From Mycobacterium sp. 1465703.0 (GTDB lineage Bacteria; Actinomycetota; Actinomycetes; Mycobacteriales; Mycobacteriaceae), in the NCBI RefSeq assembly GCF_001672975.1, contig NZ_LZKU01000203.1, positions 1 through 64,000 on the forward strand: a stretch of DNA of 64,000 nt, written 5' to 3'. Positions 1-12,257 of this stretch are shown one piece after another (positions within the stretch are counted from its first letter, which is position 1; every line of letters starts with the position of its first letter). The notes below the pieces were generated by a model. That model was not told where the DNA came from. It did not search any database and saw only the letters and a list, made by a program, of their open reading frames with translations. A program made the translations under genes and the position numbers.

Positions 1-180
1 CTTTGCTTCGCCACGCTCCAAGAGGGCGACGGCACCAGCCTGCAGGTGATGATCAGCCTCGACAAGGTCGGCCAGCAATCCCTCGACGCGTGGAAGACCG
101 ATGTCGACCTGGGTGACATCGTCTACGTGCACGGCAACGTGATCAGCTCACGGCGTGGCGAATTGTCCGTGCTGGCCGAC
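1..180 (+). pseudogene. lysS: Lysyl-tRNA synthetase fragment in inverted orientation
   Basis: Reading frame 1 on the plus strand gives lysS residues about 75 to 134, including [19 protein letters not shown] and ending at GELSVLAD. It has no start or stop and belongs to the same gene as the minus-strand fragment: residues 75-99 are shared by both, and residues 100-134 exist only here. Joining the two fragments restores the first 134 codons of lysS in a sensible order. This is what is expected if one template was copied, folded back and copied again. Confidence 0.85.
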
Positions 181-246
181 CTTGTCGAGGCTGATCATCA
201 CCTGCAGGCTGGTGCCGTCGCCCTCTTGGAGCGTGGCGAAGCAAAG
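1..246. repeat. Perfect inverted repeat (77-bp arms) at the left end of the window
   Basis: Bases 1-77 are the exact reverse complement of bases 170-246, with a 92-base spacer. Both arms encode the same lysS segment, so lysS is read into this element from both sides. The arms are identical over 77 of 77 bases, which argues for a copy of the same molecule rather than an old duplication. A 10-base complementary pair sits at the turn (67-76 and 171-180, GTCGGCCAGC/GCTGGCCGAC) and is native to lysS, so it is a likely template-switch point. I infer a fold-back chimera at a contig end; a real inversion is less likely. Confidence 0.9.
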
Positions 247-468
247 TTTGCCGGAGTTGCGGGCAAAGATGATCCGGCCGGCGACGCCGACGACGTCATC
301 GGTCGCGGTGTCGACCGGCAGGTCGGGGTGGGCGGCACGGACCTGGGCCAGCGTGTGGGTGCGGTCGACGGCGACCGGGTAGGGGTCACGTCCCTCGGCG
401 AGCAGCCGAGCGCGCTTATCCCGGCGAATTCGGTACTGCTCGGGAATATCTAAGTCGTCGGCACTCAC
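170..468 (-). pseudogene. lysS: Lysyl-tRNA synthetase, N-terminal fragment, broken by the inverted repeat
   Basis: This is the first 99 codons of class II lysyl-tRNA synthetase, which charges tRNA-Lys. It starts at GTG 468 and reads into the OB-fold anticodon-binding domain (segment [14 protein letters not shown], then MISLDKVGQ). The class II catalytic motifs are absent because the frame turns into the inverted repeat at about 170. The lysS start lies upstream of the coaX-panD-panC genes on the same strand, as in mycobacteria, so the gene itself is in its normal place. The break is probably an assembly artefact, since lysS is a core gene and no complete copy is visible here. Confidence 0.85.
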
Positions 469-542
469 GACGTGCCAGCTTAAAGGACCGCGCTGGAACG
501 GCGCGCCGACGGCTTTGGATGCGCGCTGCGACGCGCCGGGTG

Positions 543-1358
543 TCAGCGCGCCGTCTTCAGCCGCCCCCGCTGGTTCTCGCGGTTGCGTTCGAAAACCAGC
601 CGCAGGCCGTGCAGGGTCAGGTGCTGGTCGTAGTGGCTGACGGTCTGCAACTCGGGCAGCAACAGCGGCGCGGTGTGTCCGGTCGCGACGATCGCGACGT
701 CGTCGCCGGCGAATCCGTCCACATCCTCGCGGATGCGTCCGACCAATCCGTCGACCAGCCCGGCGAACCCGAACACCGCACCGGCCTGCATGCACTCGAC
801 GGTGTTCTTGCCGACCACCGAACGGGGACGGGTCAGCTCCACCCGGCGCAACGCGGCCGAGCGGGCCGCTGCGGCATCGGAGGAAACCTGCAATCCTGGC
901 GCAATCGCACCGCCGAGGAATTCGCCTTTGGCCGAGACGACGTCCACACAGATCGACGACCCGAAGTCGATGACGATGGCGGGACCGTTGAACCGGTGAA
1001 ACGCCGCCAGGCAGTTGACGATTCGGTCGGCGCCGACTTCCTTGGGGTTGTCGACGAGCAACGGGATGCCGGTACGCACCCCGGGCTCGATCAGCACATG
1101 GGGCACCGATGGCCAGTACTGGTCGAGCATCAGCCGCACCTCGTGCAGCACCGAGGGGACGGTCGACAGCGCGGCAGCGCCGGTGAGCCGCTCGGAATCG
1201 TCACCGATCAGACCGTCGATGGTCAATGCCAATTCGTCGGCGGTGATTTCCGCTTCGGTGCGAATCCGCCACTGCTGCACGACATTCGCGTGCTCTTTAG
1301 ATCCCGAAATCAACCCGACGACGGTGTGGGTGTTACGGACGTCGATCGCCAGCAGCAC
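543..1358 (-). CDS. coaX: Type III pantothenate kinase-like protein CoaX
   Basis: Family role: phosphorylates pantothenate in the first step of coenzyme A synthesis. The 271-residue protein has the ASKHA-type start [12 protein letters not shown] (phosphate-binding loop; the usual glycine of D-x-G-N-T is arginine, as I recall for other mycobacteria), the pantothenate-side [11 protein letters not shown] motif and the [11 protein letters not shown] block. Mycobacteria also have a type I kinase, CoaA, and CoaX is reported to be dispensable or inactive there, so activity is uncertain. It lies 2 bases from panD at the promoter-distal end of the panC-panD unit, which fits a pantothenate/CoA job. Confidence 0.93.
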   Translation of the reverse strand: MLLAIDVRNTHTVVGLISGSKEHANVVQQWRIRTEAEITADELALTIDGLIGDDSERLTGAAALSTVPSVLHEVRLMLDQYWPSVPHVLIEPGVRTGIPLLVDNPKEVGADRIVNCLAAFHRFNGPAIVIDFGSSICVDVVSAKGEFLGGAIAPGLQVSSDAAAARSAALRRVELTRPRSVVGKNTVECMQAGAVFGFAGLVDGLVGRIREDVDGFAGDDVAIVATGHTAPLLLPELQTVSHYDQHLTLHGLRLVFERNRENQRGRLKTAR

Positions 1359-1360
1359 GG

Positions 1361-1780
1361 CTACCGCGCAACGATCCGGGGATCCAGTAGCTCGGCCGCG
1401 TCAGCGGGCACGAATGCCGGATCATGGCCGAGGTCGATCGGCTTGTTGTCGGCGTCCACGAAGACGATCCGCGGCTGGTACACCCGCGCCTCCGCCTCTT
1501 CCATGGTCCCGTAGGCGATCAGGATCACCAGGTCGCCGGGGTGGACCAAATGTGCTGCTGCCCCGTTGATTCCGATCACACCGCTGCCGCGTTCGCCGGT
1601 GATCGCATAGGTGACGAGGCGGGCGCCGTTGTCGATGTCGACGATGGTCACTTGCTCGCCCTCGAGCAGGTCCGCGGCGTCCATCAGATCGGCATCGATG
1701 GTGACCGAGCCGACGTAGTGCAGGTCGGCCTGCGTGACGGTGGCCCGGTGGATCTTTGACTTGAGCATCGTCCGTAGCAT
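1361..1780 (-). CDS. panD: Aspartate 1-decarboxylase PanD
   Basis: Makes beta-alanine from L-aspartate for pantothenate synthesis. The 139-residue proenzyme starts [17 protein letters not shown] and has the YVGSVTID sequence, where cleavage before the serine (Gly24-Ser25) creates the catalytic pyruvoyl group. The ATG at 1780 is preceded directly by GGAGGAATTG and overlaps the panC stop by one base (TGATG), so the pair is probably translationally coupled. The C-terminal tail after PIDLGHDP is the longer mycobacterial form; resistance to pyrazinoic acid maps to this tail in M. tuberculosis. Confidence 0.96.
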   Translation of the reverse strand: MLRTMLKSKIHRATVTQADLHYVGSVTIDADLMDAADLLEGEQVTIVDIDNGARLVTYAITGERGSGVIGINGAAAHLVHPGDLVILIAYGTMEEAEARVYQPRIVFVDADNKPIDLGHDPAFVPADAAELLDPRIVAR

Positions 1781-2718
1781 CAATTCCTCCAAGGTGATTG
1801 GGCGTATTGAGGGGGTGCGTCCGGCCCAGCGGTGCCGGCGGGTGTTTCGATCTGCATTTCGATGTTGTCCAGCAGCCTGGTGGTGCCCAGCCGGGCCGCA
1901 ACTAGCAGCCGCGCCGAGCCATGGGTGGGCGCCGGGCCGAGGCCGGCGTCGCGCAACTCGAGGTAGTCGACGGTGAGAGCGGGGACGGCGTCGAGCACCG
2001 CGCGCGCAGCATCCAGGGCGGCGGCGCCGCCGTGGTGCGCGGCGTGCGCGCCGGCCGTCAGCGCGGCCGAAAGCGTCACGGCCAGTTCGCGTTGTGCGGG
2101 ATCCAGATACCGGTTGCGCGACGACATCGCCAAACCGTCGGCTTCCCGCACCGTCGGAACCCCGATTACCTGTACGTCGATGTTGAGGTCGGCGACCATC
2201 TGGCGGATCATCACCAGCTGCTGATAATCCTTCTCGCCGAGGAAGATCCGGTCCGGGCGCACGATCTGCAGCAGCTTGCACACCACGGTGAGCACGCCGG
2301 CGAAGTGGGTCGGCCGGGCGCCGCCCTCCAGCTCAGCGGCCAGCGGGCCGGGTTGCACGGTGGTGCGCAAACCGTCGGGATACATCGCGGCGGCCGTTGG
2401 TGCGAAGACGATTTCGACGCCTTCGGAGCGCAGCAGTGCGACGTCGTCGTCCAGGGTGCGGGGATAGGCGTCGAGGTCTTCCCCGGCACCGAATTGCAAC
2501 GGGTTGACGAAGATCGACACTACGACCACCGATCCGGGCACCCGCTTGGCCGCCCGCACCAACGACAGGTGACCGTCGTGCAGTGCGCCCATGGTGGGCA
2601 CCAACATCACCCGCCGGCCGGTGTGGCGCAGGGCGCGGCTGACGTCGGTGATGTCACGCGGATTGGAGTAGACGTTGAGTTCGGCCGCCTTGAAGGCAGG
2701 TGGCTTGCCGGGTGTCAT
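1780..2718 (-). CDS. panC: Pantothenate synthetase (pantoate-beta-alanine ligase)
   Basis: Joins pantoate and beta-alanine with ATP. The 312-residue protein shows the class I synthetase-like signature HxGH ([12 protein letters not shown], about residues 43-54), the GEKDYQQL adenylate-site segment and the KMSKS-like MSSRNRYL. It overlaps the upstream DUF2520 gene by 4 bases (ATGA) and the downstream panD by 1 base. The neighbours supply beta-alanine (PanD) and use pantothenate (CoaX). Confidence 0.96.
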   Translation of the reverse strand: MTPGKPPAFKAAELNVYSNPRDITDVSRALRHTGRRVMLVPTMGALHDGHLSLVRAAKRVPGSVVVVSIFVNPLQFGAGEDLDAYPRTLDDDVALLRSEGVEIVFAPTAAAMYPDGLRTTVQPGPLAAELEGGARPTHFAGVLTVVCKLLQIVRPDRIFLGEKDYQQLVMIRQMVADLNIDVQVIGVPTVREADGLAMSSRNRYLDPAQRELAVTLSAALTAGAHAAHHGGAAALDAARAVLDAVPALTVDYLELRDAGLGPAPTHGSARLLVAARLGTTRLLDNIEMQIETPAGTAGPDAPPQYAQSPWRN

Positions 2719-3626
2719 GGCGCCAGCACCTCCAGGACGTCCTTGGGGGCGTGCGCGCGCTCGGCGGTCCGCAGGGCGTTCATCCGGTACGCCTGCGCGA
2801 ACTCCGGTCCGACCTGATTCAGCGCGGCCAGATGTCCGGCTACCGCGGCCGCATCGCCACGTGCGACCGGGCCGGTGAGTGCGGCCTGCCCGCGTTGCAA
2901 AGTGTTCTCCAACGCGGCCCTGGCCAGCGGCCCGATGATGCGTTCGGCGATGCCGCCGGGCTGATCGTCGACGGACTGTTGGCCGAGCAACTCGCTGCCA
3001 CGCAGCGCGGCGCGCAAAGCGTCGAGGGCGTCGGATAGCACCGTCACGATGTGGTTGCCGGCATGGGCCAACGCGGCGTGGTACAGGACGCGGGCGTCCT
3101 CGGCGACGCAGAACGGTTCCCCGCCCATCTCCAAGACCAGCGATTGCGCGATCGCGTATCCGACGTCATCGGCCGCCGTGACACCGAAGCAGGTATCCGG
3201 CAGCCGGCTGATGTCTTCATCGGAACCGGTGAAGGTCATCGCCGGGTGTATCGCCAGCGGGATGCAGCCGTCCTGCGTCAGCGGCGCGAGGATGCCAATC
3301 CCATTGGCGCCCGACGTGTGGACCACGATGGTGCCCGGCCGCACCGCTGACGTCGCGGCCAGCCCGGAGACCAGGCCGGCGAGTTCGCTGTCGGGAACCG
3401 CCAGCAACAACAGCTCGGCAGCGGCGGCCACATCCGGCGGCGTTGCCACCGGGGTATCCGGCAGCCGGCGTTGTGCACGCTGCCGCGACGCATGGGAGAT
3501 GGCGCTACACGCCACCACGACGTGGTCCGCGCGCTCCAGCGCGACACCGAGTGCGGTGCCCACCCGGCCGGCCGAGATGACCCCCACCTTGAGCCGAGCC
3601 GGGCGCAGACCGTCGAACTGCACCAT
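2715..3626 (-). CDS. Rossmann-fold DUF2520 protein, pantothenate-operon oxidoreductase-like
   Basis: The 303-residue protein has an N-terminal NAD(P)-type Rossmann fold ([18 protein letters not shown]) and a C-terminal helical DUF2520 domain, resembling the architecture of 6-phosphogluconate and ketopantoate reductases. I chose ATG 3626 because it places the Rossmann motif near residue 13 as in the M. tuberculosis homologue (Rv3603c); an upstream in-frame start at 3668 would add 14 unlikely residues. It is the first gene of the panC-panD-coaX run. A ketopantoate-reductase-like role is only an inference from fold and neighbours. Confidence 0.82.
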   Translation of the reverse strand: MVQFDGLRPARLKVGVISAGRVGTALGVALERADHVVVACSAISHASRQRAQRRLPDTPVATPPDVAAAAELLLLAVPDSELAGLVSGLAATSAVRPGTIVVHTSGANGIGILAPLTQDGCIPLAIHPAMTFTGSDEDISRLPDTCFGVTAADDVGYAIAQSLVLEMGGEPFCVAEDARVLYHAALAHAGNHIVTVLSDALDALRAALRGSELLGQQSVDDQPGGIAERIIGPLARAALENTLQRGQAALTGPVARGDAAAVAGHLAALNQVGPEFAQAYRMNALRTAERAHAPKDVLEVLAP

Positions 3627-3741
3627 CGCAGACGACCTCACAGATTTCTTCGTTCGTTCCGGTCCCACCTGGTGGGTACCGTTCGGTCACTAAGACTGTA
3701 GTCGATTACCAGGCATTACCCAATGTGAGGAAGCTCCCAGC

Positions 3742-5115
3742 TCAGCCCTCACGGCGACGCCGACGGCCTCCTTCGGAGGGCTGCACCTGCAGGCGGGCCA
3801 GCAGATCGGCGACCGACTGACCACCCGTCGAGGCGCCTTCTCCCGCGCCGTCGCCGTCCTCCTGCTGCGGGTCACCGCCGTGCCGGGGGGCTTGCTCCGG
3901 CGTCGGCGGCGGTGCCAGGCGTGGTGGCGGGGGCGCGCTGGCGGGCTGGCCCGGGTGCATCGGAGGAGACGGCGGTGGGGGCGGCGGCGTCGCGGCGGCC
4001 GGGGGCGGTGGCTCGTTGGGCGCCGAAAAATTGCGCGCGCCGTAGTCGCGGTACTCCGCCGAGTGGCGCGACCGTGCCCGGCGACCCGATTCGCCGTACG
4101 GCTGGGGCGGCACCGGCTCGACCGGCATGCCGTCCCAGGCCTCGTCGGCGCCGGAATGCCGAGCACGCCGACGTCCACCGGCCGATCCCGCGGGCGCATC
4201 GGCGGCGGCCCAGTTGCTGCCCGGGGCGCCGGCCGGCAGCCACTGCCCTTCCGCCGCGGCCGGCTGCCAACCCTGGCCCGGCCACTGCGCCTGCGGTTGC
4301 GGCTCCGGCTCCGGCTCTGGCTGGGGCCGCGGTTCGGGCGCCGGCTGCGGCGGGGGCGGTGGCTGGGACTCGAACTGCGATCCCAGCTGGGCGGCCTCTT
4401 CGGCATATGCCGGATCGTGGGCCGGTTCGTTCTGGTAACGAACCCGCTCCCGGCGTGGCGGCGGTTGCTGCCGCGGCGGCAACAGCGGTTCTTCGGGCAC
4501 GTCGATGATGGCCGTTTCGTCGGCGCGCCCGGCGTTTTCCTGCGGGACCGACGTGACCCGGTCGCTGGAGACCCAATCGACCGGAGTGTCGCGGGGGTTC
4601 TCGCCGTTGCGTTCCCATTCGCTGTACGCGCGCTCCGGTTGCGGCTCGGTTTCCGGCGTCCCGCGAAGGGCCGGGCGCTGCGCGAGGTCGGTGTCGAACA
4701 GGATTTCCAGGCTGGTCCGCAAAGCGGACAGTTCCGAACGCAACTCGGCCAGATCGTCGGCGGCCTGGGCGCGCAACTCAGACGCCAGCTCGCGACGAAG
4801 CTGGGACTCCACGGTCAGTTCGTATTCACGCCGGGCCGAAATCTCGCGGTCCAGCTGAAGGTCGTAGACCAGCTTGAGGTCGCGGACACGGGCCTGATCG
4901 GCGTCGCTTTGGCGGCGATAGAGCACCGAAACGAAGGCACCGGCGACTGCGGCCCACAGCGCCAGGATTACAGCGAGCTTGAGAAGTTCCACCCGATTGG
5001 TGAAAACCAATGCGGAACTGGCCCCAATCGCGAGGACCAGCAACGCGGTCAAGAGCACCCACCCCGGCCTGCGGCCGCCGCGCCGGACCCGGGCGCCGCG
5101 GGACAGAACGGTCAT
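3742..5115 (-). CDS. Conserved mycobacterial membrane protein with coiled coil and proline-rich tail (Rv3604c-like)
   Basis: Residues 1-20 are arginine-rich, followed by two membrane segments (about 20-38 and 46-65) that put both ends in the cytoplasm. A charged helix with heptad character follows (about 75-150, ARVRDLKLVYDLQLDREISA), then a long low-complexity region rich in proline, glutamine and glutamate up to residue 457. The C-terminus ends in an arginine cluster. No catalytic domain is visible. It sits between the pantothenate and folate genes on the same strand, as in M. tuberculosis. Function unknown; the layout suggests a membrane scaffold. Confidence 0.85.
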   Translation of the reverse strand: MTVLSRGARVRRGGRRPGWVLLTALLVLAIGASSALVFTNRVELLKLAVILALWAAVAGAFVSVLYRRQSDADQARVRDLKLVYDLQLDREISARREYELTVESQLRRELASELRAQAADDLAELRSELSALRTSLEILFDTDLAQRPALRGTPETEPQPERAYSEWERNGENPRDTPVDWVSSDRVTSVPQENAGRADETAIIDVPEEPLLPPRQQPPPRRERVRYQNEPAHDPAYAEEAAQLGSQFESQPPPPPQPAPEPRPQPEPEPEPQPQAQWPGQGWQPAAAEGQWLPAGAPGSNWAAADAPAGSAGGRRRARHSGADEAWDGMPVEPVPPQPYGESGRRARSRHSAEYRDYGARNFSAPNEPPPPAAATPPPPPPSPPMHPGQPASAPPPPRLAPPPTPEQAPRHGGDPQQEDGDGAGEGASTGGQSVADLLARLQVQPSEGGRRRRREG

Positions 5116-5238
5116 GGCCTGAGACTACCTGTGCGAGGTCATTCCGCGTGTCGCCCGGCTCCGGCGATTCTCGCCCGGCTTACTCGCCAGCTCACAACAG
5201 ATAGCCCCCCTATGTCCTCCGGCTACCACGATGCACGC

Positions 5239-5715
5239 CTAGTTTTCCGCGCCCTCACCGTGTTCCGTCGAATCAGGCGGTGATTTGCAGCAATGCTGCA
5301 GCCACAGCGCGGCAACCAGTAGCGCCAGCGCGCTGACGGCCGCCACGACCGTTCCGGAGGTGTCCTGGGCGGCGGCGCGCAACCAGGACTTGCGGGGCAG
5401 GAAGTACACCAGCACGCCGACCCACCACCCCAGCATCAACGCGCCTACCCAGGCCGAAGCCTTGGCCACCACCAGGCTGCGTGCCACCGCAAGCGGATGC
5501 AACCAACCCGGACCGGACCCGATTTCGCCCTCGCTGATCTTGACCCGGACGTAGCGCGCCCACAGCGCCTCGGCGACGGCCACCGCCAGCAGCGACAGGC
5601 CGGTCCACACGGTGATCGGCGGAAACCATCGGTACAGACCGGTGACCAGCAGGTACCCCACTACGGCGGCGCCGACCACCGCGGCAGTCAGGTCACGCTT
5701 GCGGGTCGGTCCCAT
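5239..5715 (-). CDS. DUF3180 membrane protein
   Basis: A 158-residue protein with four predicted membrane segments (roughly residues 9-27, 33-50, 80-105 and 122-140) that matches the actinobacterial DUF3180 family, normally found right after folK. Its ATG at 5715 overlaps the folK stop by one base (TGATG), so translation is probably coupled. The start was chosen for that overlap; the longer open frame upstream is the folK region in another frame. Function unknown. Confidence 0.85.
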   Translation of the reverse strand: MGPTRKRDLTAAVVGAAVVGYLLVTGLYRWFPPITVWTGLSLLAVAVAEALWARYVRVKISEGEIGSGPGWLHPLAVARSLVVAKASAWVGALMLGWWVGVLVYFLPRKSWLRAAAQDTSGTVVAAVSALALLVAALWLQHCCKSPPDSTEHGEGAEN

Positions 5716-6263
5716 CAGGCCGTCGGCCCCCGCCCGGCCGGCGACTTCCCATCCGGCCGAAGGGTCAGGCTGGTCAAGCGGACGCTGTCGCGGTCGGCCG
5801 CTTCCAGCTGGGCGAGCAGGCCGGCGACCGGCTGCGGGCCGTCGACGAGCGTCAGCTGCGCATCCGGGTCGACATCCAGCCATGGGATGAGCACGAACGC
5901 CCGCAGATGGGCCAGCGGATGCGGCAGCGTCAGGTTGTTCTCCCGGGAAATGACCTCGGTCGGGCCATAGCAGGCGATCAGGTCGACGTCGAGGGTGCGC
6001 GGGCCCCAGCGCTCACCGCGAACGCGGCCCGCCGCCCGCTCGAATTCCTGTGCACGCCGCAGCCAGCCCTGCCCGTCGCAGGTCGGGTCGTCGGCGATCA
6101 GCACGGCGTTGAGAAAGGGCGCCTGGTCCACCCGGCCCCAGGCGTCGGTCTCGTACACCGGCGAGACGGCAAGCACCGCCTCCCCCAGCCCGTCGACGAC
6201 CGACTGCAGCCGCGCCAGCCGGTCACCCAGGTTGGAGCCGATGGACAGCACCACACGCGTCAC
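5715..6263 (-). CDS. folK: 2-amino-4-hydroxy-6-hydroxymethyldihydropteridine pyrophosphokinase
   Basis: Transfers pyrophosphate from ATP to 6-hydroxymethyl-dihydropterin, the substrate of FolP. The 182-residue protein begins [15 protein letters not shown] (pterin-binding N-terminus) and has the PROSITE-type signature around [12 protein letters not shown] with the magnesium-binding D-x-D. GTG 6263 overlaps the folB stop by 4 bases (GTGA), fixing the start. It is part of the folE-folP1-folB-folK block. Confidence 0.95.
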   Translation of the reverse strand: MTRVVLSIGSNLGDRLARLQSVVDGLGEAVLAVSPVYETDAWGRVDQAPFLNAVLIADDPTCDGQGWLRRAQEFERAAGRVRGERWGPRTLDVDLIACYGPTEVISRENNLTLPHPLAHLRAFVLIPWLDVDPDAQLTLVDGPQPVAGLLAQLEAADRDSVRLTSLTLRPDGKSPAGRGPTA

Positions 6264-6661
6264 AGCGACCCACCCGCCGGGATCACCGAACCGCGACCGC
6301 CGCGGCGGGACCGCCGCACCACCACCGCGACGTCGGCGAACTGCCGCGGGATCGGGGCTTGCGGTTTGTGCACCACCACCTCGACGGCGTGCACGCGTTC
6401 GTCGTCCATCACCTGGTCGGCGATCTGGGCCCCGACGGTTTCGATCAGGTTGCGTGCTGGACCGGCCACCACGTCGGCGGCCAGCTGGGCCAGCGCGCCA
6501 TAGTCGTAGGTGTCGGCCAGCTCGTCGCTGGCGGCGGCGCCGGCGAGGTCGATCCACACGGTGACGTCGATGACGAAATCCTGACCGTTGGCGCGCTCGT
6601 GGTCGAAAACTCCGTGTTGTCCGCGAACCTTCAACCCGCGCAACTCGATTCGATCAGCCAT
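6260..6661 (-). CDS. folB: Dihydroneopterin aldolase
   Basis: Converts 7,8-dihydroneopterin to 6-hydroxymethyl-dihydropterin. The 133-residue protein starts [19 protein letters not shown] and shows the family features: GxHGVFxxE-like loop, the conserved YDYGALAQ and the C-terminal [18 protein letters not shown] 6661 lies within the last codons of folP1 (8-base overlap) and its stop overlaps the folK start by 4 bases. Confidence 0.95.
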   Translation of the reverse strand: MADRIELRGLKVRGQHGVFDHERANGQDFVIDVTVWIDLAGAAASDELADTYDYGALAQLAADVVAGPARNLIETVGAQIADQVMDDERVHAVEVVVHKPQAPIPRQFADVAVVVRRSRRGGRGSVIPAGGSL

Positions 6662-7505
6662 TGTCTCCAGCCAGTTCAGTGTGCGACCCGCCGGTCCAGG
6701 CCGCCACAACCTTGAGGGCGTCGACGGTGGCTCGCACGTCGTGCACACGCACCCCCCAGGCCCCGTGCAGGGCGGCCAGCGCGGAGATCACCGCGGTGGC
6801 CGTCTCACGCCCATCGGGTGGTCGCGGCGAACCGTCCGCCCCGGCTAACAACGTACCGAGGAAGCGTTTGCGCGATGCACCCAGTAGCACCGGGACGCCG
6901 GTGGCGACCAACTGGGGCAAGGCATGCAGCAGCGCCCAATTGTGTTGTCCCGTCTTGGCGAATCCCAGGCCGGGATCGATCATCAGCCGGCCGGGATCGA
7001 CACCGGCGGACACCGCGGCGTCGACGCTGGCCAGCAGCTCGGCGCGCACTTCGGCAACCACGTCGCGGTACTGCGGGGCGGCGTGCGGACGCTCGGCCGA
7101 AACCGAGCGCCAATGCATCAGCACCCAAGGCACTTTCGCGTCCGCCAGCAACGGCGCCATGGCGGGATCGGCCCGGCCGCCGGACACGTCGTTGACGATC
7201 TGCGCGCCGGAACACAACGCGGCTTGCGCGACGGCGGCGTGCATGGTGTCGATGCTGACGGTAATGCCTTCTGCCGCAAGCTGTTTGATGACGGGGACGA
7301 CCCGGGATGTTTCGACCTGAGCATCGATTCGCGTTGCACCGGGCCGGGTCGACTCTCCCCCGACGTCAATGATGTCAGCACCGTCGGCAAGCAGGGCCAG
7401 ACCCTGCGCCACGGCTTTGTCGGGGTCGAGATAGCGGCCGCCGTCGGAGAACGAATCGTCAGTGACGTTCAGAACTCCCATTACCTGCACAGGCGCCAGA
7501 CTCAC
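6654..7505 (-). CDS. folP1: Dihydropteroate synthase
   Basis: Condenses the pterin pyrophosphate with p-aminobenzoate; this is the sulfonamide target. The 283-residue TIM-barrel protein has [16 protein letters not shown] (loop 1), the pterin-site [11 protein letters not shown] (loop 2), NDVSGG and the loop with [10 protein letters not shown]. All key residues look intact. It overlaps folE by 4 bases and folB by 8, inside the folate unit. Mycobacteria carry a second, inactive paralogue (FolP2) elsewhere; the intact motifs and neighbours assign this as FolP1. Confidence 0.96.
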   Translation of the reverse strand: MSLAPVQVMGVLNVTDDSFSDGGRYLDPDKAVAQGLALLADGADIIDVGGESTRPGATRIDAQVETSRVVPVIKQLAAEGITVSIDTMHAAVAQAALCSGAQIVNDVSGGRADPAMAPLLADAKVPWVLMHWRSVSAERPHAAPQYRDVVAEVRAELLASVDAAVSAGVDPGRLMIDPGLGFAKTGQHNWALLHALPQLVATGVPVLLGASRKRFLGTLLAGADGSPRPPDGRETATAVISALAALHGAWGVRVHDVRATVDALKVVAAWTGGSHTELAGDNG

Positions 7506-8104
7506 TTACGCAGGATCAGGTCGAGCGCTTCGGCTCGAGAAGCGGCGTTGGTTTTGAACAGGCCGCGCACCGCCGAGGTGGTGGTGACCGCGCCCGGCTT
7601 ACGGACCCCGCGCATCGCCATGCACAAGTGCTCGGCTTCGACCACCACGATGACGCCGCGCGGATTGAGCTTTTTCACCAGGGCATCGGCGATTTGGCTG
7701 GTGAGCCGCTCCTGCACCTGAGGGCGCTTGGAGTACAGATCGACCAGTCGCGCGATCTTCGACAGGCCGGTGACCCTGCCGTCCTCGCCCGGGATGTAGC
7801 CGACGTGGGCCACCCCGTGAAAGGCCACCAGGTGGTGCTCACACGTGGAGTACAGCGGGATTTCCTTGACCAGTACCAGCTCGTCGTGGTCCTCATCGAA
7901 CATGGTGTTCAGCACGCTGTCGGGATCGGTGTAGAGCCCCGCGAACATCTCCTGATAGGCGCGGGCGACGCGAGCCGGCGTTTCCCGCAAGCCGTCTCGG
8001 TCGGGGTCTTCGCCGATCGCGTGCAACAGCTCACGGACCGCGGCCTCGGCACGCTCCCGATCGAACACCCGCGTCCGGAGCATCGCAATATCCGGCAGCG
8101 CCAT
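7502..8104 (-). CDS. folE: GTP cyclohydrolase I
   Basis: Opens GTP to 7,8-dihydroneopterin triphosphate, the first step of folate synthesis. The 200-residue protein shows the type I signature: YSTCEHHL with the zinc ligands Cys and His, [20 protein letters not shown], and the second zinc cysteine in EHLCMAMRG. It is 16 bases downstream of ftsH and overlaps folP1 by 4 bases, so the folate genes are probably transcribed as one unit that may start at ftsH. Confidence 0.96.
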   Translation of the reverse strand: MALPDIAMLRTRVFDRERAEAAVRELLHAIGEDPDRDGLRETPARVARAYQEMFAGLYTDPDSVLNTMFDEDHDELVLVKEIPLYSTCEHHLVAFHGVAHVGYIPGEDGRVTGLSKIARLVDLYSKRPQVQERLTSQIADALVKKLNPRGVIVVVEAEHLCMAMRGVRKPGAVTTTSAVRGLFKTNAASRAEALDLILRK

Positions 8105-8120
8105 CGAAACCTCCGTTTGC

Positions 8121-10562
<2,442 letters not shown>

Positions 10563-10632
10563 CAATCATCGGCCTTGCCGGCCAGGTCCTTCCCCGATAT
10601 ACACGCAGCTGGAAAAGTCCAGGCTACCGCTA

Positions 10633-10741
10633 GTGGTGATCGCCAGCTCCGGCAGAGCCGGGGCGCAGCGGGTCACCACCATCGTGTGCGGTGGTGATCG
10701 CCAGCTCCGGCAGAGCCGGGGCGCAGCGGGTCACCACCATC
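10633..10741. repeat. Two tandem copies of a 51-bp palindromic intergenic repeat
   Basis: Copies at 10633-10683 and 10691-10741 are identical over 51 bases and separated by 7 bases (GTGTGCG). Each unit starts GTGGTGATCGCC and ends GGTCACCACCATC, so its ends form an inverted repeat (GTGGTGA/TCACCAC), and it has an inner stem CCGGC-AGA-GCCGG. It can fold as a REP-like hairpin in either strand. It lies in the spacer upstream of ftsH and downstream of the VOC gene. The core is related to the 55-bp repeat at 20388-20506. Confidence 0.9.
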
Positions 10742-10770
10742 CTCATCAGTTAACGAGGGGCAGTTCCCGA

Positions 10771-11184
10771 CTACTCGTAATAGCGGGCTTCGACCACGTT
10801 TCCGTCCGGGTCGGCGAAGTAGTACCCCTGCGGCGCCCACCCGCGCGCGCCGAAGCTGCGATTCAGGCGCGCGCCGGTGTCCACGCCTTCGGCTTGCAAT
10901 CGCCGGTCCAGTGCGTCGTACTCGGCCTTCGACAGCGCCAGACACACATGGTTGACCGGGTGACCGGCACTGCCTTCGATCCGTGTCATCGTTTCGGTCG
11001 CTGGAATGCCTTCGGTGGGCATCAAGTCGATGATCGAGTCCGCGCAAATACGCACGCTCGGAAACGGCGCGTCTCCGGCTTCGAATTCGGCGAACCGGAC
11101 CGGTTCCAGCCCGACGACGCGCGTATAGAAGTCCATCGAGACCCGCGGATGACTCGTCCAGAGCACCACATGATCCAACCGCAT
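10771..11184 (-). CDS. VOC-family (glyoxalase/bleomycin-resistance fold) protein
   Basis: A 137-residue protein with two beta-alpha-beta-beta-beta modules: residues 1-55 beginning MRLDHVVLW and the second from about 74 (VNHVCLALS) to the end (DPDGNVVEARYYE). The metal-ligand positions of the superfamily are present as His4, His76 and the Glu in VVEARYY; a fourth ligand is not obvious. Substrate unknown. It is divergent from ephA with about 110 bases between them, which suggests a shared regulatory region and perhaps a related detoxification role; this is inference. Confidence 0.85.
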   Translation of the reverse strand: MRLDHVVLWTSHPRVSMDFYTRVVGLEPVRFAEFEAGDAPFPSVRICADSIIDLMPTEGIPATETMTRIEGSAGHPVNHVCLALSKAEYDALDRRLQAEGVDTGARLNRSFGARGWAPQGYYFADPDGNVVEARYYE

Positions 11185-11294
11185 CGATTCGAGTATTCAC
11201 CCCTGCTGACCATTCGGTGCCCAACCGAAGGCGATTCGGGTAAGCGACCGGTTCAGGGCTTCTCAGCCAGCGACCGTTGTGCTTTTGTGAGACG

Positions 11295-12257
11295 GTGCCC
11301 CCAACCGAACGGTTAGTAGATACCAACGGTGCGCGGCTACGGGTGATCGAAGCGGGCGACCGCGGCGCACCCGTGGTGCTCTTGGCGCACGGCTTTCCCG
11401 AACTCGCCTATTCCTGGCGTCACCAGATACCCGTCCTCGCCGAAGCCGGTTACCACGTGCTTGCGCCTGATCAGCGCGGCTACGGCGGTTCGGATCGTCC
11501 GGATGACGTCGACGCCTACGACATTCATCAATTGACCGCCGACCTGGTCGGTCTGCTCGACGACGTCGGCGCACAGCGCGCCGTGTGGGTCGGACACGAC
11601 TGGGGTGCCGCCGTGGTGTGGAACGCTCCGCTGCTGCACCCGGACCGGGTCGCGGCCGTCGCCGCACTCAGCGTGCCGGTGACGCCGAGACCGCATGTGG
11701 CGCCGACGAAGGCGTGGCGCAAGATGTTCGGCGAGAACTTCTTCTACATCCTGTACTTCCAGGAACCAGGTGTCGCCGACGCCGAACTGGACGCCGATCC
11801 CGCCCGAGTAATGCGACGCATGATGGGCAGCCTGCGAGCCGGCGGCAAGGATGCGCTGGCGCGGATGGCCAGCCCCGGTCCGGAAGGGTTCATCGAGCGG
11901 CTGCCCGAACCCGACGGGCTGCCGGACTGGATAAGCCAGGATGAGCTCGACCACTACATCGCCGAGTTCTCCCGCACCGGCTTTACCGGCGGCCTGAACT
12001 GGTACCGCAATTTCGACCGCAACTGGGAGACCACTGCCGAACTCGACGGCGCCAAGATCGCGGTCCCGTGTTTGTTCATCGGCGGGACGGCCGACCCCGT
12101 CCTGTCCTTCACCCGCGCCGACCGCGCCGCTGAGGCGATTTCCGGCCCCTACCGGCAGGTGATGCTCGACGGCGCCGGCCATTGGCTGCAGCAGGAGCGC
12201 CCCCAAGAGGTGAATGCGGCCTTACTGGAATTCCTCAACGGATTGGAGCTGCAATGA
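11295..12257 (+). CDS. ephA: Epoxide hydrolase EphA
   Basis: An alpha/beta hydrolase that opens epoxides to diols. The 320-residue protein has the oxyanion motif HGFPE, the nucleophile elbow GHDWGA with its Asp, the epoxide-hydrolase lid tyrosines (for example in GGLNWYRN) and the catalytic His in DGAGHWLQQE. GTG 11295 gives the N-terminus seen in mycobacterial EphA; an in-frame TTG at 11277 is less likely. The stop overlaps the next gene by 4 bases (ATGA), so ephA leads a three-gene plus-strand run with an LLM oxidoreductase and an alcohol dehydrogenase. Confidence 0.93.
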   Translation: MPPTERLVDTNGARLRVIEAGDRGAPVVLLAHGFPELAYSWRHQIPVLAEAGYHVLAPDQRGYGGSDRPDDVDAYDIHQLTADLVGLLDDVGAQRAVWVGHDWGAAVVWNAPLLHPDRVAAVAALSVPVTPRPHVAPTKAWRKMFGENFFYILYFQEPGVADAELDADPARVMRRMMGSLRAGGKDALARMASPGPEGFIERLPEPDGLPDWISQDELDHYIAEFSRTGFTGGLNWYRNFDRNWETTAELDGAKIAVPCLFIGGTADPVLSFTRADRAAEAISGPYRQVMLDGAGHWLQQERPQEVNAALLEFLNGLELQ

